Source: Mariniphaga sp964559175
GTDB lineage: Bacteria > Bacteroidota > Bacteroidia > Bacteroidales > Prolixibacteraceae
Length of the DNA: 64,000 nucleotides
Reading direction: 5' to 3'
Assembly (NCBI GenBank): GCA_964559175.1
Contig: CAZLGT010000012.1
Coordinates: 1-64,000 of the forward strand
How positions within the stretch are numbered: position 1 is the first letter of the stretch; every line of letters begins with the position of its first letter. Below are positions 52,050 to 60,991 of the stretch, one piece after another. The position numbers and the translations under genes were made by a program. Below the pieces are notes generated by a model, which had not been told where the DNA came from, ran no database searches, and saw nothing but the letters and a program-made list of their open reading frames with translations.

Positions 52050-52670
52050 TTAATGAATAAGATAAAACAACGGGAACAGAAAAATCCAGATAATATCGAC
52101 CAGGTGCCAGTAAAGGCCTGAATTTTCGAGCAATGCTGCCCGTTCTGCATGAACTTTTCCTTTATGAACTTTCCACATAACCACTGCAATTAGCACAAGT
52201 CCGATAATAATATGCAGGGCATGTAATCCGGTCATTATAAAGTAAAGCCCGAAAAAGAGAATTTCTCCCTGACTAAGTGCTTCCGTCAGGTGTACGGACC
52301 CGGGAAAGATACCATGATCGAATTTTGCGCCCCATTCAAAGTATTTGTTCACCAAAAAAACAAACCCCAGCACAAGTGTAATCCCGGCCAATACAATGGT
52401 AAGCATCTTGTTTTTTTTCTGAAGGGCTGTGGTGGCCATGGCAATGGTCATGCTGCTAATGAGCAGGATGATGGTATTCACAGCGCCAATAAATGTATCC
52501 AGTTCTTCGGCGGCCAGATGAAATGCATCGTGGTTCAGGTACCGGTAAACCGCATAAATTACGAAAAGAACGCCAAAAAGAAGCAATTCGGTGAAAATGA
52601 AGAGCCACATTCCAATTTTGGATGCTTCAGCGTCGTAATGATCATGGACTACATGTTTTTCCTGTTCCAT
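52050..52670 (-). CDS. coxC: Cytochrome c oxidase subunit III
   Basis: Membrane subunit of 206 residues with five hydrophobic helices. It shows the family segments KIGMWLFIFTELLLFG, FFGLYFIMTGLHALHIIIG and GLYWHLVDIIWIFLFPLFY. Subunit III stabilises the catalytic core. 12 bases from coxA. Confidence 0.95.
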   Translation of the reverse strand: MEQEKHVVHDHYDAEASKIGMWLFIFTELLLFGVLFVIYAVYRYLNHDAFHLAAEELDTFIGAVNTIILLISSMTIAMATTALQKKNKMLTIVLAGITLVLGFVFLVNKYFEWGAKFDHGIFPGSVHLTEALSQGEILFFGLYFIMTGLHALHIIIGLVLIAVVMWKVHKGKVHAERAALLENSGLYWHLVDIIWIFLFPLFYLIH

Positions 52671-52682
52671 AGGTTTTTGGTT

Positions 52683-54296
52683 TTATTTGTAATTGTATGG
52701 TCCGTCGTCGGCTCCAATCACAGGAATTTCATCGAAATTTTCCACCGGTGGTGGCGAAGGTACAGTCCACTCCAGGGTTTTACCTTTCCAGGGGTTCATT
52801 TCCGCTTTAGGCCCGCTGCGCGCCGAACGCACCAAATTAACGATAATGATGATAAATCCGGTAGCTAAAATCCAGGAACCAAAAGTACTTAAGATATTTC
52901 CTCCATGAAACTGTTCGAGGTAATCGTAGTAACGGCGGGGCATTCCCATCATTCCCAGATAAAACATGGGTGAGTAAAGCGTTAAAAACCCGATAAAGAA
53001 AACAAGCCAGCCAATATTTGCCCAGGCTTTGTCGTACATGCGCCCAAAAATTTTCGGAAACCAGTAATGCACTGCGGCAAAAAAGGCAAAACCCGTTCCG
53101 CCAAATACAATGTAATGAAAATGCGCCACTACAAATGCTGTGTCGTGCAAATGAATATTGGTTGCAAGCGCTCCCAGCACCAGACCGGATAAACCACCAA
53201 CCATAAACACAAAAATAAAGGAAGCAGCCCAGTAAAAAGGAGTCTGAATATTAATCGAACCCTTATACATGGTTGAAATCCAGTTAAATACCTTTATAGC
53301 GCTGGGTATAGCTACGATAAATGTAAGTAGCGAGAAGTAGTATTGTGCCGTTCCGCTCATCCCGGCGGTAAACATGTGGTGGCCCCACACCAGGTAACCC
53401 ACAAAGGCTATAGCCATTGTTGAGGCAATGATGGCCTTGTAGCCAAAAATATGTTTTTGTGCAAACGTTGGAATAATTTCGGAGATGGCGCCCATGGCCG
53501 GCAAAATCATAATGTAAACAGCAGGATGAGAATAAATCCAGAACAGATGCTGGTACAAAATGGGATCGCCCCCCAGTGCCGGATCGAAAACGCCAACCCC
53601 AAACATCCGTTCCAGCGCAACCAGAACCAAAGTAATGCCCACCACCGGTGTTGCCAGCAACTGAATCCAGGCGGTTCCGTAAAGAGTCCAGACAAACAGC
53701 GGCAGTTTTGTCCATTTCATACCGGGGCATCGCATACGGTGGATGGTAACCAAAAAGTTAAGACCAGTTAAAATAGAAGAAAAGCCCAGTATAAATGCCC
53801 CGAAAATAGCAGGCAGCAGGTTGGTGCCGGTTTTAAAACTGTAGGGTGCATAAAAGGTCCAGCCGGTATCGGGAGTTCCGGAACCGAAAAGCAAGGCAGA
53901 TAATACCAGAAACACACCGGCCACATAAAACCACCACGACAGAAGGTTAAGTTTAGGGAAAGCCACGTCTTTTGCGCCAATCATAATAGGCAGTAAAAAG
54001 TTTCCAAATACTGCCGGCAGGCCGGGTACTACTACCATAAAAATCATAATTACCCCGTGAACAGTAAAAGTGGCGTTGTATGCCTGTGCATCCATAATGG
54101 TTTTGCCGGGAGCCAGCAATTCCAGTTTCATGGCAAGTCCCAGGAGGACACCAACCGAAAACATGGCTGCCATGGAATAGAGGTACAATAAACCGATGCG
54201 CTTGTGATCGGTTGAAAAAATCCATCCCGGCAAACCTTTGAATTTCCCCCTGTACTTCAGGTAGTTTGCCTCGTTTGCAACGACAGTTGAATTCAT
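52683..54296 (-). CDS. coxA: Cytochrome c oxidase subunit I, A2-type
   Basis: Catalytic subunit of 537 residues with 12 expected helices, reducing O2 to water and pumping protons. It starts with the usual FSTDHKRIGLLYLYS. The CuB region reads WIYSHPAVYIMILP: the His-Tyr pair of the cross-link is present, but the Glu seen in HPEVY of A1-type enzymes is Ala, and Tyr-Ser precede the His. The YSHP pattern defines A2-type oxidases, as described for Rhodothermus marinus caa3. The low-spin heme and heme-copper site histidines lie in HDTAFVVAHFHYIVFGG. Confidence 0.97.
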   Translation of the reverse strand: MNSTVVANEANYLKYRGKFKGLPGWIFSTDHKRIGLLYLYSMAAMFSVGVLLGLAMKLELLAPGKTIMDAQAYNATFTVHGVIMIFMVVVPGLPAVFGNFLLPIMIGAKDVAFPKLNLLSWWFYVAGVFLVLSALLFGSGTPDTGWTFYAPYSFKTGTNLLPAIFGAFILGFSSILTGLNFLVTIHRMRCPGMKWTKLPLFVWTLYGTAWIQLLATPVVGITLVLVALERMFGVGVFDPALGGDPILYQHLFWIYSHPAVYIMILPAMGAISEIIPTFAQKHIFGYKAIIASTMAIAFVGYLVWGHHMFTAGMSGTAQYYFSLLTFIVAIPSAIKVFNWISTMYKGSINIQTPFYWAASFIFVFMVGGLSGLVLGALATNIHLHDTAFVVAHFHYIVFGGTGFAFFAAVHYWFPKIFGRMYDKAWANIGWLVFFIGFLTLYSPMFYLGMMGMPRRYYDYLEQFHGGNILSTFGSWILATGFIIIIVNLVRSARSGPKAEMNPWKGKTLEWTVPSPPPVENFDEIPVIGADDGPYNYK

Positions 54297-54306
54297 ATAG
54301 TTTTGT

Positions 54307-55134
54307 TTAGATACTTCTCACTCTTTTCGGTTTAAAAACCAAATATAATAATAAAATAGTTGCAAAAAACATTATCATTATGCCACCCAGCTTGGTAATG
54401 TTCAAAACGTAAGCCTGCCCTACCGGATCATAAGTGAAACAAAAGCGCAGCACTTTGTTCAGAGTAGGCCCCGATTGCCCTCTGGAGGCTTCTACAATGG
54501 CCATTTTCCATTCAAAGGGCAAAAAGAACATGCCGTTCAGGTAGCGGGTAATTTTTTCTTCGGGGCTTACAACAATAAGTGAGGCAGCGTGAAGAAAATC
54601 GTTGCCGGTTCGCTTATACTTAAATCCTGTGGCGCTTGTAGCCCGGGCAATGCTGGCGCTGTCGCTCACAAAAAAAAGCCAGCCGTTTTTGGCCTCTGCT
54701 GCCTTTTCTTCAGACAACAGCCCCAGGTAACTGTCTTTTTTGCGAATGCCCAAATCGATGGTTTCCCGTGGATCGAAACTGATGGTAAGCACCTGATAAT
54801 CTTCGCCCAAAACCAAATCAGATTTATTCATTACTCCCGCAACTGCTTCCATCAAAGGGCTGCAAATTCCGGGGCAACGGTAATACACAAAGTTGAGAAC
54901 CGTGGGCTTGTCAATAACATCCGAAAGCCAAACCTGTTCGCCATTTTCGTTTATCAGCGAAATGCTGTCGGGAAGGAATTCATCGAGATGCTCTACGACC
55001 CCAATTTCCACATCATCCACATTGGCTGCCGGATTAATAACGGCCTGGCCATTGCCTCTGGTAAAAACTCCGGCTAAAAGCCAGATGAGGAGCAGATGAA
55101 TTTTCAGGTTTTTATTGAAAAAAGGTAATTTCAT
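54307..55134 (-). CDS. SCO1/SenC-family copper chaperone
   Basis: Protein of 275 residues with an N-terminal signal or anchor, a thioredoxin-like domain and a C-terminal membrane helix (GGIMIMFFATILLLYLVF). The copper-binding CxxxC is in YYRCPGICSPLM, and the distal His is in FLHAASLIVV. SCO proteins deliver copper to the CuA site of subunit II. It is the first gene of the oxidase cluster, 10 bases ahead of coxA. The extra C-terminal helix is uncommon for SCO1 but usual in Bacteroidota versions. Confidence 0.92.
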   Translation of the reverse strand: MKLPFFNKNLKIHLLLIWLLAGVFTRGNGQAVINPAANVDDVEIGVVEHLDEFLPDSISLINENGEQVWLSDVIDKPTVLNFVYYRCPGICSPLMEAVAGVMNKSDLVLGEDYQVLTISFDPRETIDLGIRKKDSYLGLLSEEKAAEAKNGWLFFVSDSASIARATSATGFKYKRTGNDFLHAASLIVVSPEEKITRYLNGMFFLPFEWKMAIVEASRGQSGPTLNKVLRFCFTYDPVGQAYVLNITKLGGIMIMFFATILLLYLVFKPKRVRSI

Positions 55135-55236
55135 AATGCTTTATACTAAACAAGAAGTTTCTGTCTGTTTTTATCAATTAAACAAACCATCAAGTTGAAT
55201 GAAAGTTTAGAGGGGAAGGTACTTTTTTTCAGAAAA

Positions 55237-56556
55237 TCACCTGATTTCAATTTTTAAAACCTGCCGGGTTTCCTCCGTGATTTTAAACCGGTTGTCGATG
55301 CGGTGTCCCATCACCCAAACCACTTTCTGTCCGCTGCAAAGCAACCAGGTATTCTCTTTTTTGTGAACCGGAATTTTTTCATCGATAAGAAAATCGCTGA
55401 TTTTTTTGAAACCGGACATTCCCAGCGGTTGAAAATAGTCGCCTGTTTTCCATTTTCGGATGAGTAGCGGAAACTCCAGTTTTTCCATATCGAGACAGGC
55501 AACATTGGAATTTTTAATGATCTTAAAAGTTTCTGCACCGGCTCTTTCAATGGTCAAATCGAAAGGGGTAAAAAGCTCTATATCGTCTTTTTCAACATAA
55601 AAAATACGATTTTCAGGCTCGGGCAACGGGGTTAAAAAAAGATGTTCTCTGTCTTTTACCAAACGGTGGGTTTTGGAATAAAACTGTTTGCCCGGCAAAT
55701 TTTCGAGGCTTTTGAAAACCTGCTGAATAACATTCGCATTGAAATTGTATGGGGTAAGAATTTCAAACAACAGTACTTTGGGAAAGGCAAACTGAAGTAA
55801 AATTTCTATGGAAACCGAGACTTCATCCCCGGCAACAGAAGTTACCCTGTTTTTCTCTTTTTGCATAAAAAAAGAAAAAACATCTTCCGCATCGCGCAGG
55901 TTTTCAATGGTTTCGGAAAGATTGTTTTTGAAAGCCGGATTCAACTCTGAAAAAACCGGCAGAATTCGGTGCCGGACAAAATTGCGCTGGTAAATTACTT
56001 CGCTGTTGGTATGGTCTTCGCGAAACCCGATGAATTGAGTTCGTGCAAAATCCTCAATCTCTCTTCGGCTGACAAACAGCAGCGGCCGAATAATATGGCC
56101 CGTTTTTTCCTTGATCCCCGTCAGGCCGCGAATGCCGGTTTTACGCGACAGGTTCAAAAAAAAGGTTTCCAGCAAATCATCCTGGTGGTGTGCAGTAGCA
56201 ATAAAATCGTAGTTGTTTTCAGTCCGAATTTTTTCGAAATAGCCGTACCGTAATTCGCGGGCAGCCATTTCAATGGAAATGCCATTCACCTTCGCATAAT
56301 CCTCCGTATCGAAACGGGTACTGAAAAACGGTAAACCGTGGATAAGTACCTGTTGCCGAACAAATTCCTCGTCCTTATCCGATTCGCTTCCGCGAAGCTG
56401 AAAGTTGCAGTGCACCACTCCGTAATCGAATTCCGATTTTTCGAACAAATGCAGCAAAACCATACTGTCGATGCCGCCACTTACCGCCAGCAACACTTTT
56501 TGATGGGACTCAAAAAGCTGTTTTTCGTTGATATATTCAAGAAACCTGCCGAGCAT
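55237..56556 (-). CDS. tilS: tRNA(Ile)-lysidine synthase
   Basis: Enzyme of 439 residues that attaches lysine to C34 of the CAU-anticodon isoleucine tRNA, so that it reads AUA. The N-terminal PP-loop is LAVSGGIDSMVLLHL; TAHHQDDLLETFFLN and GIKEKTGHIIRPLLF complete the ATPase fold. TilS-type C-terminal domains follow (WKTGDYFQPLGMSGFKKISD). It is essential in most bacteria. Confidence 0.96.
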   Translation of the reverse strand: MLGRFLEYINEKQLFESHQKVLLAVSGGIDSMVLLHLFEKSEFDYGVVHCNFQLRGSESDKDEEFVRQQVLIHGLPFFSTRFDTEDYAKVNGISIEMAARELRYGYFEKIRTENNYDFIATAHHQDDLLETFFLNLSRKTGIRGLTGIKEKTGHIIRPLLFVSRREIEDFARTQFIGFREDHTNSEVIYQRNFVRHRILPVFSELNPAFKNNLSETIENLRDAEDVFSFFMQKEKNRVTSVAGDEVSVSIEILLQFAFPKVLLFEILTPYNFNANVIQQVFKSLENLPGKQFYSKTHRLVKDREHLFLTPLPEPENRIFYVEKDDIELFTPFDLTIERAGAETFKIIKNSNVACLDMEKLEFPLLIRKWKTGDYFQPLGMSGFKKISDFLIDEKIPVHKKENTWLLCSGQKVVWVMGHRIDNRFKITEETRQVLKIEIR

Positions 56557-56631
56557 AGGTTATTTTCTTTTTTTAGTTTCCGTTCGAATTCATTTTAACG
56601 GCTAAAGTTTAGAATCTTCATTTTTGCAGAT

Positions 56632-57861
56632 TTACGAATTCATTGCTTTACCCGGAATTTCTGCAATATTCAGAATCACCTCCACCGCTTTCAGCATCGA
56701 AGGGATGGGAATAAACTCGAACGGTCCGTGAAAGTTATGCCCGCCGGCAAAAATATTGGGGCAGGGCAATCCTTCGTAAGATAGCCGTGCTCCGTCGGTA
56801 CCACCCCGTATGGCCTTTACGTTGGGCTGAATACCGGCCTTTTTCATGGCTACTTTGGCCCGTTCCACCACGTGCATCACCGGTTCAATTTTTTTCCGCA
56901 TGTTGTAATAAGTGTCTTTCAGTTCCAGTTGAACCAGATCGCGACCAAATTCCATGTTCACAAGTAGAACAATTTCTTTCAGCAGTTTTTTCTTTTCCTC
57001 AAACTTCTCAAAATCGTGATCGCGAATAATGAACTGCATTTCCGCTTTCTCCACATTGCCGTTCAGCGTCATCAGGTGATAAAAACCTTCATACTTTTCG
57101 GTATGTTCGGGCCGCTGGGTTGGCGGCAGCATGGAGATGATTTTATGGGCCACCAGCGTGGCATTGATCATTTTGTCTTTGGCAAAACCGGGATGCACGC
57201 TCCTGCCCTGAATGGTAATTTTTGCCCCGGCAGCATTGAAATTTTCAAATTCCAGTTCGCCAATTTCTCCGCCATCGAGGGTGTAGGCAAAATCGGCCCC
57301 GAATTTTTTCACGTCGAATTTATCGGCTCCACGGCCAATTTCCTCGTCGGGTGTATAGCCAATACGAATTTTACCGTGCTTTATTTTTTCTGAATTCAAC
57401 AGAATTTCGGCAGCGGTAACAATTTCGGCCACACCGGCTTTGTCGTCGGCGCCCAGCAGAGTTGTCCCTTCAGCAGTAACAATATCCTGACCTCTGTATT
57501 GCAAAATCTCCGGAAATTCAGCCGGATCAATAACAACATTGTTTTTCAGCTCAATGGGCTTCCCATCGTATTTTTCAACAATTTGTGGCTGAACGCTTTC
57601 CCCGGCAAAATCGGGACTGGTATCCACATGGGCAATAAAACCGATAACCGGCGCTTTTTCGCTTGTATTGGCCGGAATGGTAGCCATCAGGTAACCGTTT
57701 TCGTCCAGTTCCACTTCCTGTAAACCAATCTCAATCAACTCAGCTTTCAGTTTTTCCATAAAAACCATCTGCCTTTCGGTACTCGGACAGGTTTCGCTCT
57801 CCGGGTCGGAAGTGGTATAATCTTTGGCATAGCGCAAAAAACGCTCAACAACTTTCTCCAT
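56632..57861 (-). CDS. pepT: Peptidase T (M20B tripeptidase)
   Basis: Metallopeptidase of 409 residues that removes N-terminal residues from tripeptides. The dinuclear zinc site is seen in GFIAHVDTSPDF, LLGADDKAGVAE, YTPDEEIGRGAD (catalytic Glu), YTLDGGEIGE and AGGHNFHGPFEF. Full length and cytoplasmic (no signal). Monocistronic. Confidence 0.96.
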   Translation of the reverse strand: MEKVVERFLRYAKDYTTSDPESETCPSTERQMVFMEKLKAELIEIGLQEVELDENGYLMATIPANTSEKAPVIGFIAHVDTSPDFAGESVQPQIVEKYDGKPIELKNNVVIDPAEFPEILQYRGQDIVTAEGTTLLGADDKAGVAEIVTAAEILLNSEKIKHGKIRIGYTPDEEIGRGADKFDVKKFGADFAYTLDGGEIGELEFENFNAAGAKITIQGRSVHPGFAKDKMINATLVAHKIISMLPPTQRPEHTEKYEGFYHLMTLNGNVEKAEMQFIIRDHDFEKFEEKKKLLKEIVLLVNMEFGRDLVQLELKDTYYNMRKKIEPVMHVVERAKVAMKKAGIQPNVKAIRGGTDGARLSYEGLPCPNIFAGGHNFHGPFEFIPIPSMLKAVEVILNIAEIPGKAMNS

Positions 57862-57916
57862 CTTTTCTATTTAATTTTTGAACTAAAAATACATAACCTG
57901 CCGAATAATCAAAAAG

Positions 57917-57940
57917 AAAGCAGCCCAAAAAAGCTGCTTT
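57917..57940 (-). terminator. Terminator of proS
   Basis: AAAGCAGC / GCTGCTTT stem around an eight-base loop just after the proS stop on the minus strand, followed by a CTTTTTG run. Confidence 0.75.
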
Positions 57941-57963
57941 CCAACAAATATTTTTTTCAGATA

Positions 57964-59439
57964 CTAATAGGCCAGTGCAAAAAGTACCCGTTGTTTCGAA
58001 GGTTTTCCGGAATACACACATTTTCCTTCTTCCTGTTCACTTTTTAAAGGTATGCAACGGATGGTAGCTTTTGTTTCGCCTTTTATTTTGTCTTCTGTTT
58101 CTGAAGTTCCATCCCAATGTGCCGAAACAAAACCACCTTTATTTTGAATTACCTCTTTAAATTCTTCCCAGGTTTCCACTTTGGTGGTATTTTGGGTACG
58201 AAATTCCAGCGCTTTGTTAAAAATTCCATGTTGAATATTGTCCAGAAGGTTTTCAATGTAACCGGCAATGCCGTCCAGTGAAACCACATTTTTTTCGAGC
58301 GTATCGCGGCGTGCTACTTCCACGGTTCCGTTTTCGAGGTCGCGCGGTCCCATGGCCAAACGAACAGGAACGCCTTTCAGTTCGTACTCGGCAAATTTCC
58401 AGCCCGGCTTTTTGTTGTCGCTGTCGTCAAATTTTACTGAAATGCCTTTCGCTTTGAGTTCTGCCACAATGCTGTCCACTTTTTCAGAAATGGCAGCCAG
58501 TTGTTCCGTTTTCTTGTAAATGGGAACAATTACCACCTGGATGGGTGCAAGTTTTGGCGGTAACACAAGACCGTTATCGTCGGAGTGTGCCATTATCAAT
58601 GCCCCCACCAAACGGGTTGAAACACCCCACGATGTTGCCCATACGTATTCTTCCCGGCCTTCCTTGTTGGTAAACTTTACATCGAACGCTTTGGCAAAGT
58701 TCTGGCCTAAAAAGTGGGAAGTTCCCGATTGCAAAGCTTTTCCATCCTGCATCAGAGCTTCAATGGTGTAAGTATCGAGCGCACCTGCAAACCGTTCGTT
58801 TTCGCTTTTTAATCCTTTAATTACCGGCACAGCCATGTAATTTTCAGCAAAATCGGCATAAACATTTATAATTTTGATGGTTTCTTCAATGGCCTCCTCT
58901 CTGGTGGCGTGTGCGGTATGGCCTTCCTGCCAGAGAAATTCGGCTGTACGTAAAAACAACCGGGTTCGCATTTCCCAGCGCACTACATTGGCCCACTGGT
59001 TTATTAACAGCGGCAAATCACGGTGCGACTGAATCCAGTTTCGGTAAGTATTCCAGATAATGGTTTCTGAAGTTGGCCTTATAATAAGTTCCTCTTCCAG
59101 TTTTGCTTCCGGATCAACCACTACCCCACCGTTTTCCTCGTCATTTTTCAGGCGATAATGCGTAACTACGGCACATTCTTTGGCAAAACCCTCCACATGG
59201 TCGGCTTCTTTGCTAAAAAAAGATTTTGGGATAAACAGCGGAAAGTATGCATTTACGTGTCCTGTTTCCTTAAACATCCGGTCTAATTGGGCCTGCATTT
59301 TTTCCCAAATAGCATAACCATAGGGTTTTATCACCATACAACCTCTGACGGCCGAATTTTCGGCCAAATCAGCTTTAATTACCAGGTCCTGGTACCATTG
59401 AGAATAATTCTCACTGCGTGATGTTAATTCTTTCGCCAT
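57964..59439 (-). CDS. proS: Prolyl-tRNA synthetase, archaeal/eukaryotic type
   Basis: Class II aminoacyl-tRNA synthetase of 491 residues charging tRNA(Pro). Motif 2 is in VVRWEMRTRLFLRTAEFLWQEGHTAH and motif 3 in WGVSTRLVGALIMAHSDDNG. It lacks the large INS editing domain of the E. coli-type enzyme and ends in the ...FALAY C-terminal Tyr typical of the archaeal/eukaryotic form, the usual one in Bacteroidales. The ATG at 59439 begins at the usual family N-terminus. Confidence 0.97.
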   Translation of the reverse strand: MAKELTSRSENYSQWYQDLVIKADLAENSAVRGCMVIKPYGYAIWEKMQAQLDRMFKETGHVNAYFPLFIPKSFFSKEADHVEGFAKECAVVTHYRLKNDEENGGVVVDPEAKLEEELIIRPTSETIIWNTYRNWIQSHRDLPLLINQWANVVRWEMRTRLFLRTAEFLWQEGHTAHATREEAIEETIKIINVYADFAENYMAVPVIKGLKSENERFAGALDTYTIEALMQDGKALQSGTSHFLGQNFAKAFDVKFTNKEGREEYVWATSWGVSTRLVGALIMAHSDDNGLVLPPKLAPIQVVIVPIYKKTEQLAAISEKVDSIVAELKAKGISVKFDDSDNKKPGWKFAEYELKGVPVRLAMGPRDLENGTVEVARRDTLEKNVVSLDGIAGYIENLLDNIQHGIFNKALEFRTQNTTKVETWEEFKEVIQNKGGFVSAHWDGTSETEDKIKGETKATIRCIPLKSEQEEGKCVYSGKPSKQRVLFALAY

Positions 59440-59541
59440 TTTTCTTAAATTGGTACAAATTTTGCTTTTTTGTAGTTGATTATTTAGAGTTCACAAAGAA
59501 AAGAAATATTATTGACATTAAATAAACCGGGAGGACGAGTT

Positions 59542-60927
59542 ATGAAATCAAGATTAACATTATTAACACTGGCTGCACTCTTTATAGGTGCATGTACTTC
59601 GGGGACTTATGTCACCAGTTCTTATACTGATGACATCTATTTTAACCCGGGGGATGTTCCTCCACCCATTGCAATTGAAGAAGATGTAAGGGCAGAGAGG
59701 GAAGCCGCTGAAAAATCGGCACAACGTATGATTATCAGCGACATTCAGCGCAACGAAGAAGGTTCGCAAACCATGAACAACTACATTTTCGAGGGAACGG
59801 AAGAAGATGCCGATGCACTGGTTTACAGCATGGACCAGTATGATTTGTACCAGAGCGACACCACCGTTTATTACAACGAAGACGACGTAAAGTATGTAAT
59901 CAATAATTATTACGATGGAGATGCAATCGACTATGCCTATCGGATTCGTCGATTCCACCGTCCACATTTTTACGATCCGTTTTACTGGGACAGCTGGTAT
60001 TATGATTCCTACTTATACGATCCATTTTATTACTCTTCATGGCATTCGCCTTATTTCAGCTGGGGCTGGGGTAGCCGCTGGTATTCGCCCTACTACAGCT
60101 GGAGCTGGGGTTATTCACCTTATTACAGCTACTGGCACCAGCCATATTATGGCGGATTTTACGGAGGTTATTACGGTGGATACCCATACAATTATTGGTA
60201 TGGCCATGGAAACTACAGGTATATCGATTCAGAAAACTACCGTTATGGCCAGCGTCGGACGGCAAGCACCAGCGTGCTTTCAGGCAGCGATGACGGACGC
60301 AGAAGTTCCACCTCATCAGTAAGGACATCGGCTACCACGGCAAGAAGCTCACGGGAGGGAACCATTAACCGTTCAGCTGAAAATGCCGTTACCAGAAGAA
60401 GCACCACCGGTATAAGGGAAACCGAAGGCAGAACACAGCGCCAGGAGGTGAACAGCAATGTTGTTACCGAAAGAAGGAGAACAGATGTACGCAGTTCAGA
60501 TGTGAAAAGCGGAAGCACTACGCAAACATACACCCGCCCGGGAAGCAGCCAGACAACGAGAACATACACCAGGCCTGCAACAAATACTACCACCACACCA
60601 CGGGTAGTTACCCAGGGAAGGAGTACTTCGTCAAGTTACTCTGCACCACGTTCAACTTCTACCTATAATCGTACCTACCGTACAAACTCAACATACAACA
60701 GGAGTTCGAGCAGCAGCAGTGCCACCCGTACTTACAGAGCACCATCAACAACTACCAAATCAGGAAGTACCATTCAAAGAAGTACACCCGCACGAAGCAG
60801 TAGCAGCGGAAGCTACAACAGCAGTGGTTCATCATCAGGCAGAAGTTATACACCGAGCAGTTCAGGAAGTTCCGGAACTTCAAGGTCGTCTTCTTCATCC
60901 TCTTCGTCATCAGGAAGAAGAAGGTAA
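59542..60927 (+). CDS. Tyr/Trp/Gly-rich and Ser/Thr/Arg-rich lipoprotein, unknown function
   Basis: Lipoprotein of about 461 residues with lipobox C18 (LFIGAC). Three zones: an acidic helical stretch (about 35-115), a Tyr/Trp/Gly-rich low-complexity stretch (about 150-235, with runs such as YYSSWHSPYFSWGWG and YGGFYGGYYGGYP) and a Ser/Thr/Arg-rich tail to the end (SSSSSSSSGRRR). The family is not one I can name. Similar proteins occur in Bacteroidota ahead of OMPP1 genes. The ATG at 59542 is preferred to one 30 bases upstream because it opens the signal peptide and follows GGGAGGACGAG, a Shine-Dalgarno-like sequence rare here. Confidence 0.8.
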   Translation: MKSRLTLLTLAALFIGACTSGTYVTSSYTDDIYFNPGDVPPPIAIEEDVRAEREAAEKSAQRMIISDIQRNEEGSQTMNNYIFEGTEEDADALVYSMDQYDLYQSDTTVYYNEDDVKYVINNYYDGDAIDYAYRIRRFHRPHFYDPFYWDSWYYDSYLYDPFYYSSWHSPYFSWGWGSRWYSPYYSWSWGYSPYYSYWHQPYYGGFYGGYYGGYPYNYWYGHGNYRYIDSENYRYGQRRTASTSVLSGSDDGRRSSTSSVRTSATTARSSREGTINRSAENAVTRRSTTGIRETEGRTQRQEVNSNVVTERRRTDVRSSDVKSGSTTQTYTRPGSSQTTRTYTRPATNTTTTPRVVTQGRSTSSSYSAPRSTSTYNRTYRTNSTYNRSSSSSSATRTYRAPSTTTKSGSTIQRSTPARSSSSGSYNSSGSSSGRSYTPSSSGSSGTSRSSSSSSSSSGRRR

Positions 60928-60991
60928 GAGGATAGTCTATTTGTGAAAAATGAACCCGACAAAAAGTATTAACGAAAAAGCAATTTTAGCC

